From Megasphaera paucivorans (lineage in GTDB: Bacteria; Bacillota; Negativicutes; Veillonellales; Megasphaeraceae): DNA of 64,000 bases. Location: NCBI RefSeq assembly GCF_900103535.1, contig NZ_FNHQ01000003.1, positions 62,001 to 126,000 on the forward strand. Reading direction: 5' to 3'. Position 1 is the stretch's first letter. The number at the start of each line of letters is the position of its first letter. Below are positions 1-10,104 of the stretch, one piece after another. The translations under genes were made by a program, and so were the position numbers. The notes beneath the pieces were generated by a model. The model was not told the origin of the DNA. It did no database searches and was given only the letters and a program-made list of their open reading frames with translations.

Positions 1-883
1 CAGTAAATGCTAAAGTGACTGTTTGTTCATATTTAAAATTTGCTTTATATGATATATAAAAACTAGAAAAAAACATAATCACAAAATAAATTAAAAGCGG
101 GATAGCTATACGAACAACATTTATCGGATTATCAATAATTTCACTACCTTTGGTCATAAACATAATAACAATGGTATACAACAACGCAATTAAAGCCAAC
201 GGTGAAATTGTAGGTATAAAAACTTGTTCATACCATTTTTGTGTTTTTGCTCGTATAAGTCCAAATCTTGTAAAAAATCCTGCAACGAACGGGATTCCTA
301 GATAGATTAACACACTTTTAGCTACATCTATCATTGATATTGTAATATTCTGCTCTCCCCAAGACATGCCCAACCATGCGGGAATAAGTGTCACAAATAA
401 ATATATATACACCGCATATAACAAAATTTGGAAAATAGAATTGAGTGCTACCAGCGCCGCACAATACTCATTATCCCCATTAGCAAGTGTATTCCATATA
501 ATGACCATTGCAATACACCTTGCCAATCCAATGACAATTAATCCGATAGCAAATCCGGGCATATCGCCCAAAAATAATACCGCCAAAATAAACATTAAAA
601 CAGGACCTATAATCCAATTCTGAAAAAGTGAAAACACAAATATTCTTTTATTTTTTATGACTTTCCCAATTTCTTCATATTTAACTTTAGCAAGCGGTGG
701 ATACATCATAACGATAAGACCTATTGCAATGGGCCATGATATTGTCCCTGTACTAAAAGCACTTAATGATTCTGCTAAATTAGGAGATAAATAGCCACAA
801 GTTACACCTAATCCCATAGCAATAAAAATCCACAGTGTAAGAAATCTATCTAAAAAAGATAACCTATTTTTTTGTATTCCCAT
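1..883 (-). CDS. acr3: ACR3-family arsenite efflux permease (partial, C-terminus outside window)
   Basis: Inner-membrane carrier that expels arsenite; about 294 residues are present of a usual 350, because the gene runs off the left edge. The translation starts [18 protein letters not shown] and shows successive hydrophobic helices. It contains the ACR3 hallmark [13 protein letters not shown] with the conserved membrane cysteine, which separates it from ArsB. The start ATG at 883 lies inside the 3' end of arsM (20-bp overlap) and is preceded by GGAGAAA, so the two genes are probably translationally coupled. It is the last visible gene of an arsR-D-A-M-acr3 operon. Together with ArsA it could form an ATP-assisted pump, although ArsA is classically paired with ArsB. 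The family assignment is secure; the completeness of the gene cannot be judged here. Confidence 0.9.
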   Translation of the reverse strand, partial: MGIQKNRLSFLDRFLTLWIFIAMGLGVTCGYLSPNLAESLSAFSTGTISWPIAIGLIVMMYPPLAKVKYEEIGKVIKNKRIFVFSLFQNWIIGPVLMFILAVLFLGDMPGFAIGLIVIGLARCIAMVIIWNTLANGDNEYCAALVALNSIFQILLYAVYIYLFVTLIPAWLGMSWGEQNITISMIDVAKSVLIYLGIPFVAGFFTRFGLIRAKTQKWYEQVFIPTISPLALIALLYTIVIMFMTKGSEIIDNPINVVRIAIPLLIYFVIMFFSSFYISYKANFKYEQTVTLAFT

Positions 884-2150
884 CGTATTTTTTCTCCTTA
901 CTCAAATTCAAATACATACAAGTGCTAGTTTTAGGACATATATTTCCCAGAGAAGATGTTTCTAAAATATCAACTGGTACAGCATCACGCGATATGGAGA
1001 TAAAATCATATCTACTTAAATAAGTTTCCGCTGTATTAGTTAATAAGTAAACTCCTTTACATCTTTGTTCCCTCAATATATTTAGAACATACTGTATTAA
1101 TTTACTGGCAATCCCTGATTTTTTAAACTTAGGACAAACGGCCAATGAACGCAACAAAGCAACATCATTGTAAATTTCAAAACCCAATACTCCCATAATA
1201 GAAGTACCTTGTGCAATATAATATTTTCCCGTATCATCACTGACTCCACTAACAGGTAATCCACTATGCTCTAACAAATTATATATTTGTGGAAAATCTT
1301 TTTGTTCAGCAATTTTAATATTGAAATCAGCCCCCTCTACTAAAGATTGCGCAGGTTTTTTTGCACGAATAAATGCACTAATCAATGCCCCATTCCATTC
1401 TTCAATTTCGTTCGTTATGTTTGATGATACTCGCTGTTGCATAAATAGTTCTGTTAAATCATACGTTCGAGTTGTTCGAACTTCAATGTTTTCGAACCCT
1501 GCCTCTTTTAATTTTTTTTCATATTCTGTATGTAATAACGCACCGGATATGCACCCAGCCCATGAAAATAAATCACGTCTTATAGTATCAGGTAATGGTT
1601 TTGTAATAACAATATCAGATACAGCTATGCGTCCTCCCGGCTTGAGAACTCGATATATTTCTCTAAAAACTTGATCCTTATCTCCTGACAAATTAATAAC
1701 ACAATTAGAAATAACAGCATCTATTTCTCCATCCGGCAAAGGAATTTCTTCAATATATCCTTTTAAAAACTCGGCATTGGCTATATTAGCCTTATTTTTA
1801 TTAGCGTTAGCTTCAGCCAACATTTCATCTGTCATATCAAGTCCATATGCTTTACCGGATGGACCAATTCGACGTGCAGAAAGCAATACATCCAGCCCAG
1901 CACCGCTTCCCAAATCAAGTACAGTTTCTCCAGCATGCAAGGAACCTAATGCCGTAGGATTGCCGCAACCAAAAGAAGCAGCTATCATGTCTTGCGGCAA
2001 TCCTTGTATCTCCTCTGTTGAATATAACCCGCCCGTAATCGTATTTTTAGAATCATTGCTGCATGAATCACCGCAACATACACGATTCGCACCCACTATT
2101 GCCTTAGCATATTTTTCACGAACAACCTCTCGCAATTCATTATCTTTCAT
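864..2150 (-). CDS. arsM: Arsenite S-adenosylmethionine methyltransferase fused to an ArsN2-like GNAT domain
   Basis: 428 aa in two domains. Residues 1 to about 270 are ArsM, a class I methyltransferase that methylates As(III) with SAM. They carry the SAM motif VLDLGSGAG (77-85), [13 protein letters not shown], and the cysteines Cys62, Cys150 and Cys200 expected to hold arsenite; Cys25, Cys26 and Cys30 form an extra N-terminal cluster. Residues from about 275 to 428 form an acetyltransferase ending in [11 protein letters not shown], with [20 protein letters not shown] as the acetyl-CoA region. This matches the ArsN2 group linked to resistance to organoarsenicals. ArsM proteins are usually 260-280 aa, so the C-terminal domain is a genuine fusion and not a start error. 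The gene sits 121 bp downstream of arsA in the ars operon. Domain calls are from motif recognition; activity of the acetyltransferase part is inferred. Confidence 0.9.
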   Translation of the reverse strand: MKDNELREVVREKYAKAIVGANRVCCGDSCSNDSKNTITGGLYSTEEIQGLPQDMIAASFGCGNPTALGSLHAGETVLDLGSGAGLDVLLSARRIGPSGKAYGLDMTDEMLAEANANKNKANIANAEFLKGYIEEIPLPDGEIDAVISNCVINLSGDKDQVFREIYRVLKPGGRIAVSDIVITKPLPDTIRRDLFSWAGCISGALLHTEYEKKLKEAGFENIEVRTTRTYDLTELFMQQRVSSNITNEIEEWNGALISAFIRAKKPAQSLVEGADFNIKIAEQKDFPQIYNLLEHSGLPVSGVSDDTGKYYIAQGTSIMGVLGFEIYNDVALLRSLAVCPKFKKSGIASKLIQYVLNILREQRCKGVYLLTNTAETYLSRYDFISISRDAVPVDILETSSLGNICPKTSTCMYLNLSKEKKYDGNTKK

Positions 2151-2271
2151 AATATTTTCTCCTCATGTTGTTAAATCAACGTAAAAATATTGTTTATGTG
2201 ATAAATCAAATTTATTTCACTACAAATCCTTGTGTTTAATAATAGATACAGTATTTAATTTAGAATTGAGA

Positions 2272-4023
2272 TTATAACAATTCCAACAATTTTTCACCTT
2301 TTACTTCAAACGGTTTCCATGGAATAACCGCATATTGACCATCGGATATGTTATCTACTTCATGGATCCATTGCAATTCAGCTGCGGCTTTTGCCTTCAA
2401 AAAATCACTTTTTGTGTCTGCCATTGAGTAACTGGCATTGATTACCCACCATTTTACGGCAAGCCCTGCCCGCTTTAGATCATCCAATAATCGCTTTGCT
2501 TCATAAAACGGAGTCGTTTCTGCAAGTGTTACAATAATAACTTCGGTTTCATTGGGATCTTTTAATCTGGGAAGCAATTCTTTTTCTGCATCCGATACAG
2601 CTCCCCCGGAATTTTCTATCTGCTGATTGTAATTTTGGGTAGATTCCAGTAAAAGGATCGTATGTCCTGTCGGTGCTGTATCCAGTACAACGATTTCGTC
2701 CCGACTCTTTGCAACAATATCGGCAAATGCACGAAATACGGCGATTTCCTGTGTACACGGCGACCTAAGATCTTCCTTGACATATTCAAGATCATCCTCC
2801 GGCATAGTCTGGCGTGCTTTCGCAAGTACTTCTTCCTGATATTTCTTCAATTCGCCCTTTTCATTGATATGACTGACAGATATATCTTTTTCCTGTCCCA
2901 TGACAAGGTTTAAATGATCAGCCGGATCCGTGGTAGCAAGACGCACCTTTTTCCCTTTACGATGCAGTCCCAGAGCGATAGCCGCTGCGATTGTCGTCTT
3001 TCCGACTCCGCCTTTCCCCATTGTAAAGATTACTTTTTTATTTGACGCTTCAATTTCATCTACTACATCCGAAAGCGTGTACGCATTTGAATGCTGTAAA
3101 GTGGACACAACAGGGGTATGTCCGGAATAGGAAAGCAGATGTCTGACATTATCCAACCCAGTAATATTATACGCGCGCAACGGTACCATCGTGACAGATT
3201 GTCTTACTAAACTCTGGGGTATTTCCTGCAATGCCTCTTGTTGTTTTTTAAATAAAGCGGTTTCAACTGTATCATTTGCATCATATGTTTCCAAAAGACC
3301 ATTTATTACAAGCACTTGATTACGGATTTCTAATGCTTCCAGTTCATGAGAAGCCCGCTGTGCTTCCCGTATCGGTGCCGTTTCCGGCCTGGTAACAAGG
3401 ATGATCGTAGTGAGACGGTTATCTGCCAACGTATGAACCGCTTTCTTGTACATTTCTTTTTTATCCTCTAAACCGGACAGTTGTCCGAGGCAAGAAGCCC
3501 CATGTTTGCTTTCGCTGATAAAACCGCTCCATGCAGACGGAAGCTGGAGCATGCGGAGCGTATGTCCAGTCGGTGCCGTATCAAAAATAATATGATCGAA
3601 TTCTTCTGCTTTTTCCGCATTTGTCAAAAATTCAGAAAATGCGTTAAATGCTGCAATTTCCACCGTACAAGAACCAGATAGCTGCTCTTCTACATTTTTA
3701 ATGGCAGAATCCGGTAATTTTCCGCGATATGCACCAATCACTGATTCCCGGTATTCCGCAGCAGCCGTCAGCGGATCCAGATTGGCAACAACCAAACGTG
3801 GGACATCCGCAATAGCAACACCCGCATCATTCAACGGGATACCGAATACATCCTGAAGATTAGAGGCAGGATCCGTACTGACAAGCAGTATCTTTTCCCC
3901 TGCATCCGCCAATGATACCGCAGTCGCACAGGCAATAGAAGTTTTTCCCACACCACCTTTGCCTGTAAAAAATAGATATTTCGTTGCTGCTGTTTCCGCC
4001 GGATCATATAATGCTATTTTCAT
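2272..4023 (-). CDS. arsA: Arsenite-transporting ATPase ArsA
   Basis: Cytosolic ATPase that energises arsenite efflux. It is 583 aa with the classic duplicated A1/A2 layout: a GKGGVGKT P-loop at residues 21-28 and a second one about 315 residues later, each followed by a DTAPTGHT signature. The three metalloid-binding cysteines are visible in SGSCTVEIAAF, HGASCLGQL and LRSPCTQEIAVF. The longest open frame begins 13 codons earlier, but the ATG at 4023 is chosen because AAGGAGGAA lies directly upstream of it. It follows arsD by only 14 bp, so ArsD should pass As(III) to it. It would energise the ACR3 carrier encoded two genes downstream. Confidence 0.96.
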   Translation of the reverse strand: MKIALYDPAETAATKYLFFTGKGGVGKTSIACATAVSLADAGEKILLVSTDPASNLQDVFGIPLNDAGVAIADVPRLVVANLDPLTAAAEYRESVIGAYRGKLPDSAIKNVEEQLSGSCTVEIAAFNAFSEFLTNAEKAEEFDHIIFDTAPTGHTLRMLQLPSAWSGFISESKHGASCLGQLSGLEDKKEMYKKAVHTLADNRLTTIILVTRPETAPIREAQRASHELEALEIRNQVLVINGLLETYDANDTVETALFKKQQEALQEIPQSLVRQSVTMVPLRAYNITGLDNVRHLLSYSGHTPVVSTLQHSNAYTLSDVVDEIEASNKKVIFTMGKGGVGKTTIAAAIALGLHRKGKKVRLATTDPADHLNLVMGQEKDISVSHINEKGELKKYQEEVLAKARQTMPEDDLEYVKEDLRSPCTQEIAVFRAFADIVAKSRDEIVVLDTAPTGHTILLLESTQNYNQQIENSGGAVSDAEKELLPRLKDPNETEVIIVTLAETTPFYEAKRLLDDLKRAGLAVKWWVINASYSMADTKSDFLKAKAAAELQWIHEVDNISDGQYAVIPWKPFEVKGEKLLELL

Positions 4024-4037
4024 AGCCACATTCCTCC

Positions 4038-4418
4038 TTAACAACAATCGTCCGAACCACAATTACAGGTGGAATTCTGTACCGTATCCGTTTTTGATTG
4101 TACTATATCAATACCCACCTGAAGATATTCCGCAAATTCCGCATTGGTAAGATACCCACCTTCCTTAACAATCGCGCCGTCCACCATAGTTACCGGAAGT
4201 ATTTCCATTCCTTTGTCATTCAGTACTGTATTGATAATTGTATTTTGTACAAATGCCTGCGGTTCAGAAGACAAATTATGCCTTATAATATGAATTCCTT
4301 CTTTTTTTAAATTTTCAACAACTGCTGCCACCCGGATTAATTCTGGATTCACGGAAGGACCGCATACCCCTGTCGAACAACACATTGCCGGTTCAAAAAT
4401 TTCAATTTTTTTCATCAT
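4038..4418 (-). CDS. arsD: Arsenite metallochaperone ArsD
   Basis: 126 aa. ArsD binds trivalent arsenic and hands it to ArsA; it is also a weak repressor in some systems. The fold start KKIEIFEPAMCCSTGVCGP carries the three essential cysteines (Cys13, Cys14, Cys19), and the tail NCGSDDCC carries the additional vicinal pair found in longer ArsD proteins. ATG-ATG at the start follows AAAGGAG. The gene overlaps the 3' end of arsR by 17 bp and precedes arsA by 14 bp, the usual arsRDA arrangement. Assignment is firm. Confidence 0.95.
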   Translation of the reverse strand: MMKKIEIFEPAMCCSTGVCGPSVNPELIRVAAVVENLKKEGIHIIRHNLSSEPQAFVQNTIINTVLNDKGMEILPVTMVDGAIVKEGGYLTNAEFAEYLQVGIDIVQSKTDTVQNSTCNCGSDDCC

Positions 4419-4779
4419 TACTCACTCCTTTAATAGAATTATCACAAACGTTGTTTTCTTCCTGTATCCACTTATGCAGATTATCCATATCTTTTTGATA
4501 TAATTTAATTGTTCGCAATTTATCATAAACTAAGCTGTCCAGAAATTTCTCTTTTTTATCTTTTTGCATGGAATAATAAGACCACTGTGCTTGTTTTCTA
4601 TCTTTTACTAAACCAACATTCTTGAGATAAATAAGATGGCGGCTTGCTTTGGCCTGCGTAATTTGCAAAAGTTCCATTATAACACAAACACAAAGTTCAT
4701 TTTCATATAATAGATTTAAAATTCGCAAACGAGTTTCATCTGATAGTGCTTTTAATTCATCTATCAATTTTTCTTCCAT
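4402..4779 (-). CDS. arsR: ArsR/SmtB-family arsenic-responsive repressor
   Basis: 125-aa winged-helix repressor and first gene of the ars operon. The segment LSDETRLRILNLLYENELCVC is typical of the family. The ELCVC motif supplies the pair of cysteines in the DNA-binding helix region that sense As(III). The helix LQITQAKASRHLIYLKNVGLV is the recognition helix-turn-helix. It should bind the palindrome just upstream of its own start and release it on arsenite binding. The ATG follows AAAAGGTGAAAAT. The 17-bp overlap with arsD supports a single transcript. Confidence 0.95.
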   Translation of the reverse strand: MEEKLIDELKALSDETRLRILNLLYENELCVCVIMELLQITQAKASRHLIYLKNVGLVKDRKQAQWSYYSMQKDKKEKFLDSLVYDKLRTIKLYQKDMDNLHKWIQEENNVCDNSIKGVSNDEKN

Positions 4780-4796
4780 ATTTTCACCTTTTCTCT

Positions 4797-4832
4797 ATTG
4801 TATATTTGTATAATCGTTTATACGAATATAAT
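4797..4832 (-). promoter_or_regulatory. Palindromic operator/promoter of the ars operon
   Basis: A 30-bp near-perfect inverted repeat spans 4801-4830, centred between 4815 and 4816; 26 of 30 positions are symmetric. The half-site reads TATATTCGTATAA on the better arm. It lies about 20 bp upstream of the arsR start codon, where ArsR repressors autoregulate. Function is inferred from position and symmetry. Confidence 0.75.
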
Positions 4833-4940
4833 ATACCATTTTTTTTAGAAATGCAAGCAACTATTTTAAGTATATTCAACATACATTAACAAATATCAAT
4901 ACCAATAGATATAAAAACCGCACTAAATAGATAGCTGTAA

Positions 4941-4973
4941 CAAAAAAGGTTCTGCTCCAGAGCAGAACCTTTT
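4941..4973 (-). terminator. Rho-independent terminator of the EamA gene
   Basis: Perfect 14-bp inverted repeat (4944-4957 with 4960-4973, core GGTTCTGCTC/GAGCAGAACC). On the minus strand it is followed by a T-run. It sits 67 bp downstream of the EamA stop codon and separates it from the ars operon. Confidence 0.85.
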
Positions 4974-5039
4974 GCATGTAACATACAAGTATAAATTTTC
5001 CTGTTTTTTTATTTCACAGCTCTATGCTTTCGGATAAAG

Positions 5040-5921
5040 TCATTCGTCAAATCGTATGCGTTTCTTATGAAACAACGGACATAATTCGGCAAAAACAACG
5101 CCTCCTAAAATCAAAACCGCTCCTAAAATCTGCAGCAATGATAATATCTCTCCCAAAAAAACTGCAGCAAAAATCAATGCAGAAAACGGTTCTAAATACC
5201 CAAAAATCGACACAGTTTGAGCTGGTAAATATTGCATAGCCGAAAAATACAGATAACAGCCGATTCCCGTGTTGATAACACCCAGTACGATAACAGCCAG
5301 TACACTTTCCAATGAAAGTACTCCTATCTGCGGATGCATGCTAAACGTTACTGCCCCGACCATTACACCTCCTATGAGCAATTGACAAAGAGTCCCTTCT
5401 AATCCATCCACTCCCTTCATCTTTTTATTAATAATGACCAGCAGAGCAAAACATACCGCGGATAATATACCGCTCATCAGTCCCCATGATACTCCCTGTG
5501 ATTGCACACTGACACCATTGACGCACAGCATTCCCGCGATGACCGTCACCATTCCTGCCGCTTTTATTACAGTAATGCGTTCATGAAATAACGGTACGGA
5601 CAATAGAAGTACCATCACAGGACCACTATAACAAGCAAGTGTTGCCAAGCTTACGCCTATCTGCGTATATGATTCATACAGAAACAGCCAATTTCCACCC
5701 AGCGCTAATCCGGCTAATATAAGTTTGCCCCATACCCTTCTCGGAGGACCCGTCCATATTTTTTGCTGTCGCCACATCAGCAGCAGCAACAGAAATATGC
5801 TTCCCATAACCATACGGCTTAGAACAATAACATAACTATCCAGCGCAATATAACTGGCAATAATGCCATTGGAACCAAACAGTAGTACTGCCGCTAAAAA
5901 CTTTATGTAATTCCGGTTCAT
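5040..5921 (-). CDS. EamA-family (DMT superfamily) transporter
   Basis: 293 aa, about ten predicted transmembrane helices made of two EamA repeats, the standard size for drug/metabolite exporters of this superfamily. Diagnostic stretches are FGSNGIIASYIAL near the N-terminus, LACYSGPVMVLLLSVPLFHE ending the first repeat, and FGYLEPFSALIFAAVFLGE ending the second. The ATG follows GGAAGGAGC. It is monocistronic, with its own terminator. The substrate cannot be told from sequence; relatives move amino acids, metabolites or drugs out of the cell. Confidence 0.9.
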   Translation of the reverse strand: MNRNYIKFLAAVLLFGSNGIIASYIALDSYVIVLSRMVMGSIFLLLLLMWRQQKIWTGPPRRVWGKLILAGLALGGNWLFLYESYTQIGVSLATLACYSGPVMVLLLSVPLFHERITVIKAAGMVTVIAGMLCVNGVSVQSQGVSWGLMSGILSAVCFALLVIINKKMKGVDGLEGTLCQLLIGGVMVGAVTFSMHPQIGVLSLESVLAVIVLGVINTGIGCYLYFSAMQYLPAQTVSIFGYLEPFSALIFAAVFLGEILSLLQILGAVLILGGVVFAELCPLFHKKRIRFDE

Positions 5922-6008
5922 GCCATGCTCCTTCCCATATATCTTTTTTGTTATATTACTTTATTTTTGTGTTCGTCGTCAACGTATACCGGCCAAAATA
6001 ATAAACGC

Positions 6009-6056
6009 AAAAGGAAGAGAAAAAAGGGTATTTTCCCTCCCGTCTCTTCCTTCTGC
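6009..6056 (-). terminator. Hairpin downstream of glnB, probable terminator
   Basis: Inverted repeat AAGGAAGAGA ... TCTCTTCCTT encloses a short GGG/CCC inner stem. On the minus strand the distal arm runs into CTTCCTTTTG, a modest T-rich end. It lies just downstream of the glnB stop codon. Confidence 0.55.
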
Positions 6057-6094
6057 CAGTTAATTATTACTAATTAACACCGAAAAACAGTATT

Positions 6095-6490
6095 TTATTC
6101 TTTTATGATCGAATTTACAATATCTGTTTCATCATTTCGGTCACGTATCGCATCAACACCGGATTCACCGGTTCGGATACGAATTGCATTGTCAACAGTA
6201 GTAACAAAAATCTTTCCATCGCCAATATGACCTGTGCGGCAAGCTTTTTCCGCTGCTTCTATCACTTTTTCAACAGGTATTTCACTCACTACGATCTCTA
6301 CTTTTATTTTTGGCAATAAATTAATCGACATTTCCTGCCCACGGTATATTTCCGTATAACCATGTGAAAGACCGCAGCCATAGACTTGCATGACAGTCAT
6401 ACCGGTAACGCGGATAGCATACATCGCTTCTTTTAAATCATTCAGTTTTTCCGGTCTTGTAATGATTTCTATTTTATTGATCTGCCCCAT
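6095..6490 (-). CDS. glnB: PII nitrogen regulatory protein (GlnB/GlnK type)
   Basis: 131 aa, slightly longer than the usual 112 because of a C-terminal extension. PII trimers read 2-oxoglutarate and ATP/ADP and control AmtB and nitrogen enzymes. The T-loop GYTEIYRGQE has Tyr49 at the position uridylylated in enterobacteria. KACRTGHIGDGKIFV is the B-loop with nucleotide contacts, and IRIRTGE is the C-loop. It lies 50 bp downstream of amtB in the same direction. Because of this linkage it probably acts like GlnK, plugging the AmtB channel; whether it is covalently modified is not known from the sequence. The ATG follows GGAGGAATATT. Confidence 0.95.
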   Translation of the reverse strand: MGQINKIEIITRPEKLNDLKEAMYAIRVTGMTVMQVYGCGLSHGYTEIYRGQEMSINLLPKIKVEIVVSEIPVEKVIEAAEKACRTGHIGDGKIFVTTVDNAIRIRTGESGVDAIRDRNDETDIVNSIIKE

Positions 6491-6540
6491 AATATTCCTC
6501 CATTCACCAATCCGTACATGGCCAAACTATATGTCGTGCA

Positions 6541-7926
6541 CTACGACTTGTTTTTGGTAACCGACGGATGATTTGTCGATGCAATCATGGCACCAAAACT
6601 ATCCATCATAACATATCCACGTTCACCATGTTCTGTAACATCAAGTCCAACAATTTCCTTTTCAGGACTTACTCTGATTCCGATAAGAGTATCCACAATT
6701 TTAAGAATGATAAGTGTCATAACAATACCGAAAACGATACAGGAAAGAGCGCCGATTGCTTGAATGCCAACCTGTGCAGCATTACCGGCAAATAAGCCAT
6801 TAGCTCCATCCGGGTTGACCATAGTAGTGCAAAACAATCCCGTTGCAATAGCTCCCCACAAACCACCTACACCATGAACACCAAATGCATCCAAAGAATC
6901 ATCATATCCAAAATGCTGTTTTACAACAGCAACAGCAAAGAAACATAAGACACCTGCAACCAGACCAATAACAAGACCTGCCAAGGGTGTTACAAAACCG
7001 GCAGCAGGAGTGATTGCAACTAATCCGGCAACAACACCGGAAGCTCCGCCTAAAACAGTCGGTTTGTCATGAACAATAGCTTCCACGGCTACCCATGAAA
7101 CAGCTGCACCGGCGGCAGCTACCTGAGTAGCGGCAAACGCATTAGCTGCCAGGCCGTTCGCCCCTAGTGCACTGCCGGCATTAAAACCAAACCAGCCTAC
7201 CCAAAGCATCGCAGCGCCAAGAACAGTCATAGGCATATTATGTGGTATCATAGCTTCTTTTCCGTACCCTTTACGTGTACCAATATACAAACATGCTGTC
7301 AAGCCGGAAACACCGGATAAAATATGAATACACGTACCTCCTGCAAAATCAAGGCAGCCAAGAGCTCCCAGCCAGCCGCCGGCGCCCCAAACCCAATGTG
7401 CCGCCGGAGAATATACAAAAAGACTCCAAAGAGCAGTAAAAAGAACAAATGCCGAAAATTTTACACGTTCTGCGAAAGCCCCTGTAATAAGAGCAGGCGT
7501 AATCACGGCAAACATCATTTGGAAACAAGCAAAAGCCAGATGCGGCACCGTTTTAGCATAATCTGCACTCGGTTCCATTCCAACACCTTGGAAACCAATC
7601 CAGTCCAATCCACCAATCAAGCCTCCGTGGTCTGGTCCAAATGCCAGTGAATACCCTACCAATATCCATAATACAGAAACGAAACAAACAATAAAGAAAC
7701 TCTGCATAATCGTAGCCAATACATTTTTGTTCCGTACCATCCCCCCGTAAAATAAGCCAAGGCCCGGGGTCATCCACATGACCAGTGCTGCTGAAATCAG
7801 CACCCATGCCGTGTCGCCCGTATCAATGGCAGAAGCTCCATCGGCAGCCAAGGCTGGTACGGCAGCTAAAGCAAAAATAAATGATAATGCCAAAATACCC
7901 CTGATTTTTTCGACTAAAGTATTCAT
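6541..7926 (-). CDS. amtB: Ammonium transporter AmtB
   Basis: 461 aa: an N-terminal signal-like helix (cleavage plausible after AAVPALA) followed by eleven transmembrane helices. Conserved features include the ammonium-binding vestibule and WVLISAALVMWMTPGLGLFY. The pore twin histidines are in AAHWVWG and FGVHGVGGLWGA. The C-terminal cytosolic tail SPEKEIVGLDVTEHGERGY is the PII docking region. The gene leads an amtB-glnB operon, the reverse of the enterobacterial glnK-amtB order. A terminator hairpin from the upstream typA lies about 40 bp before the start, so its promoter must overlap or lie within that short gap, or some readthrough occurs. Confidence 0.97.
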   Translation of the reverse strand: MNTLVEKIRGILALSFIFALAAVPALAADGASAIDTGDTAWVLISAALVMWMTPGLGLFYGGMVRNKNVLATIMQSFFIVCFVSVLWILVGYSLAFGPDHGGLIGGLDWIGFQGVGMEPSADYAKTVPHLAFACFQMMFAVITPALITGAFAERVKFSAFVLFTALWSLFVYSPAAHWVWGAGGWLGALGCLDFAGGTCIHILSGVSGLTACLYIGTRKGYGKEAMIPHNMPMTVLGAAMLWVGWFGFNAGSALGANGLAANAFAATQVAAAGAAVSWVAVEAIVHDKPTVLGGASGVVAGLVAITPAAGFVTPLAGLVIGLVAGVLCFFAVAVVKQHFGYDDSLDAFGVHGVGGLWGAIATGLFCTTMVNPDGANGLFAGNAAQVGIQAIGALSCIVFGIVMTLIILKIVDTLIGIRVSPEKEIVGLDVTEHGERGYVMMDSFGAMIASTNHPSVTKNKS

Positions 7927-7962
7927 AGTATTCCCCCTCTAAATTTACTTCACCGGAAATAA

Positions 7963-8003
7963 TAAAGCCCCTGTATTTGTGTTTAACAAATACAGGGGCT
8001 TCA
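7963..8003 (-). terminator. Terminator of typA
   Basis: A 16-bp perfect inverted repeat (7965-7980 with 7986-8001, core GCCCCTGTATTTGT) with a 5-nt loop. It lies about 100 bp past the typA stop and just before amtB. On the minus strand the stem is followed by TTATTA. Confidence 0.8.
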
Positions 8004-8103
8004 TTGCCAGTTAAATTAAATTTAAGCTCATTCTACATTAAATATTTGCGGCTGTCAATAAATATTTTTTGTATACATTAATGTTTTCACCGCAAATTCA
8101 TTT

Positions 8104-9912
8104 TTATTTATTACGAGCTGCCTTTTTACGATCATGCTGATCAAGAATAGCTTTACGCAAACGTATGCTTTTCGGTGTTACTTCAACCAATTCATCATCA
8201 TTAATCCATTCTAAGGATTGTTCCAAACTCATAACCCGTGCCGGAACCAAACGCAATGCTTCATCGGCAGAGGAAGAACGTGTATTACTCAAATGTTTCT
8301 TTTTACAAGGATTGACATCAATATCCACATCACGATTACTTTCGCCGATAATTTGACCTAAATAAATTTTCTTGGTCGGCTGAATAAACATGGTTCCACG
8401 ATCCTGGAGGTTAAAAATACCATAGGCTGTTGTTTCTCCTGTTTCGAATGCAACCAGAGATCCCCGTGTACGTCCAGGAATTTCGCCCTTCCAAGGTGCA
8501 TATCCGTGAAAAACATGGTACATAATGCCGTTTCCCTTCGTACCGGTAAGAAATTCCGAACGGAAACCAATAAGACCTCGGGCTGGAATGATAAATTCCA
8601 AGCGTGTATATCCTGCAAGATCTACCATATTTACCAGCTCAGCTTTACGAGTCCCCAGTGATTCCATAACAGCCCCCATAAATTCCTGAGGCACATCAAT
8701 TGTCAATTGTTCCAATGGTTCACATTTACGGCCGTTGATTTCTTTAAGAATGACACTGGGTTTACCAATCTGCATTTCATACCCTTCACGGCGCATTTCT
8801 TCTATAAGAACTGCAATATGGAGTTCCCCGCGTCCAGATACCTTAAACGCATCTGCACTGTCCGTTTCTTCTACACGCAGACTAACATTGGTTTGTACTT
8901 CGCGGAAAAGCCGATCACGCAGATGGCGGCTGGTTACAAAATCTCCTTCTTGTCCGGCAAAAGGACTATCATTCACATAGAAAACCATAGACAATGTCGG
9001 TTCATCAATGTCGATAGTAGGCAAAGCTTCCGGGTTTAATGGATCTGCCACCGTTTCCCCAATTTTGATATCTTCAATACCAACAATAGCCGCTATTTCT
9101 CCCATGTAAACTTCTTCTGTTTCAGATCGCTTCAATCCTTCATATGTATATACCCGGCCAATTTTTGCTTTACGCTGGCTTTCACCATCTGTAATAACAA
9201 CCTGCTGATTTGTTTTCATTTTGCCGCGTACAATACGTCCAATCGCAATTTTCCCAACGTAATCATCATAGTCAAGTGTTGTCACCATAAATTGTAGGGG
9301 ACCTTCCGGATCTCCTTTAGGGCACGGACAGTTTTCAATAATACATTTAAAAAGAGGTTCTAAATTATCACTTTCGTCCTCCATATGTGCTTTAGCGATG
9401 CCATCACGTCCGTTAGCATAAATGACAGGAAAATCAAGTTGATCATCATCTGCTTCCAGTTCCATAAATAATTCCAACACTTCGTCTTCTACTTCTTCAA
9501 CACGAGCATCCGGTTTATCAATTTTATTAATGACAACGATGGGTTTTAATTTTTGTTCCAACGCTTTTCGCAGCACAAACTTTGTCTGCGGCATAGGTCC
9601 TTCAAATGCATCGACAAGAAGCAATACGCCATCAACCATATTTAATACTCGTTCAACTTCGCCGCCAAAATCGGCATGCCCCGGAGTATCAACAATATTA
9701 ATTTTCACACCTTCATGCATAACCGATGTATTCTTAGACAAAATTGTAATGCCACGTTCACGTTCAATATCACCAGAGTCCATCACGCGTTCAGCTACTT
9801 TTTCATTAGCACGAAAAACATGGCTCTGTTTCAACATAGCATCGACTAAGGTTGTTTTACCATGATCGACGTGGGCAATAATCGCTATATTACGTATATC
9901 CTTACGTTCCAT
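8104..9912 (-). CDS. typA: Ribosome-associated GTPase TypA/BipA
   Basis: 602 aa, normal length for this translational GTPase, which helps 50S assembly and stress or cold growth. G-domain motifs: AHVDHGKTT (G1), RGITI (G2), DTPGHADF (G3), NKIDK (G4). Domain order is EF-Tu-like G domain, beta barrel, EF-G-like III and V domains, and the BipA-specific C-terminal domain with [12 protein letters not shown] and [18 protein letters not shown]. The ATG follows AGGAG. It is monocistronic with its own terminator. Confidence 0.97.
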   Translation of the reverse strand: MERKDIRNIAIIAHVDHGKTTLVDAMLKQSHVFRANEKVAERVMDSGDIERERGITILSKNTSVMHEGVKINIVDTPGHADFGGEVERVLNMVDGVLLLVDAFEGPMPQTKFVLRKALEQKLKPIVVINKIDKPDARVEEVEDEVLELFMELEADDDQLDFPVIYANGRDGIAKAHMEDESDNLEPLFKCIIENCPCPKGDPEGPLQFMVTTLDYDDYVGKIAIGRIVRGKMKTNQQVVITDGESQRKAKIGRVYTYEGLKRSETEEVYMGEIAAIVGIEDIKIGETVADPLNPEALPTIDIDEPTLSMVFYVNDSPFAGQEGDFVTSRHLRDRLFREVQTNVSLRVEETDSADAFKVSGRGELHIAVLIEEMRREGYEMQIGKPSVILKEINGRKCEPLEQLTIDVPQEFMGAVMESLGTRKAELVNMVDLAGYTRLEFIIPARGLIGFRSEFLTGTKGNGIMYHVFHGYAPWKGEIPGRTRGSLVAFETGETTAYGIFNLQDRGTMFIQPTKKIYLGQIIGESNRDVDIDVNPCKKKHLSNTRSSSADEALRLVPARVMSLEQSLEWINDDELVEVTPKSIRLRKAILDQHDRKKAARNK

Positions 9913-10019
9913 CCTGCAGTCCTCTCCTGTTAACTAACACTATAAATAGATTATAATAGATTAAATTGTAACTTAATAATTATATCACATGAACCGGATG
10001 TTGACTACTATTTTTTTAC

Positions 10020-10056
10020 AGAAAAAGAGGCTCTATAAAAATAGACCCTCTTTCTT
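10020..10056 (-). terminator. Terminator of the ylbF-murB unit
   Basis: Stem AAAGAGG/CCTCTTT with one internal mismatch and a short A/T loop. On the minus strand it is followed by TTTTTCTG. It lies about 50 bp downstream of the murB stop. Confidence 0.7.
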
Positions 10057-10104
10057 TTACCGAATAAACTTATATTGCATACTCACTATCGTATACTCCA
10101 AGAA

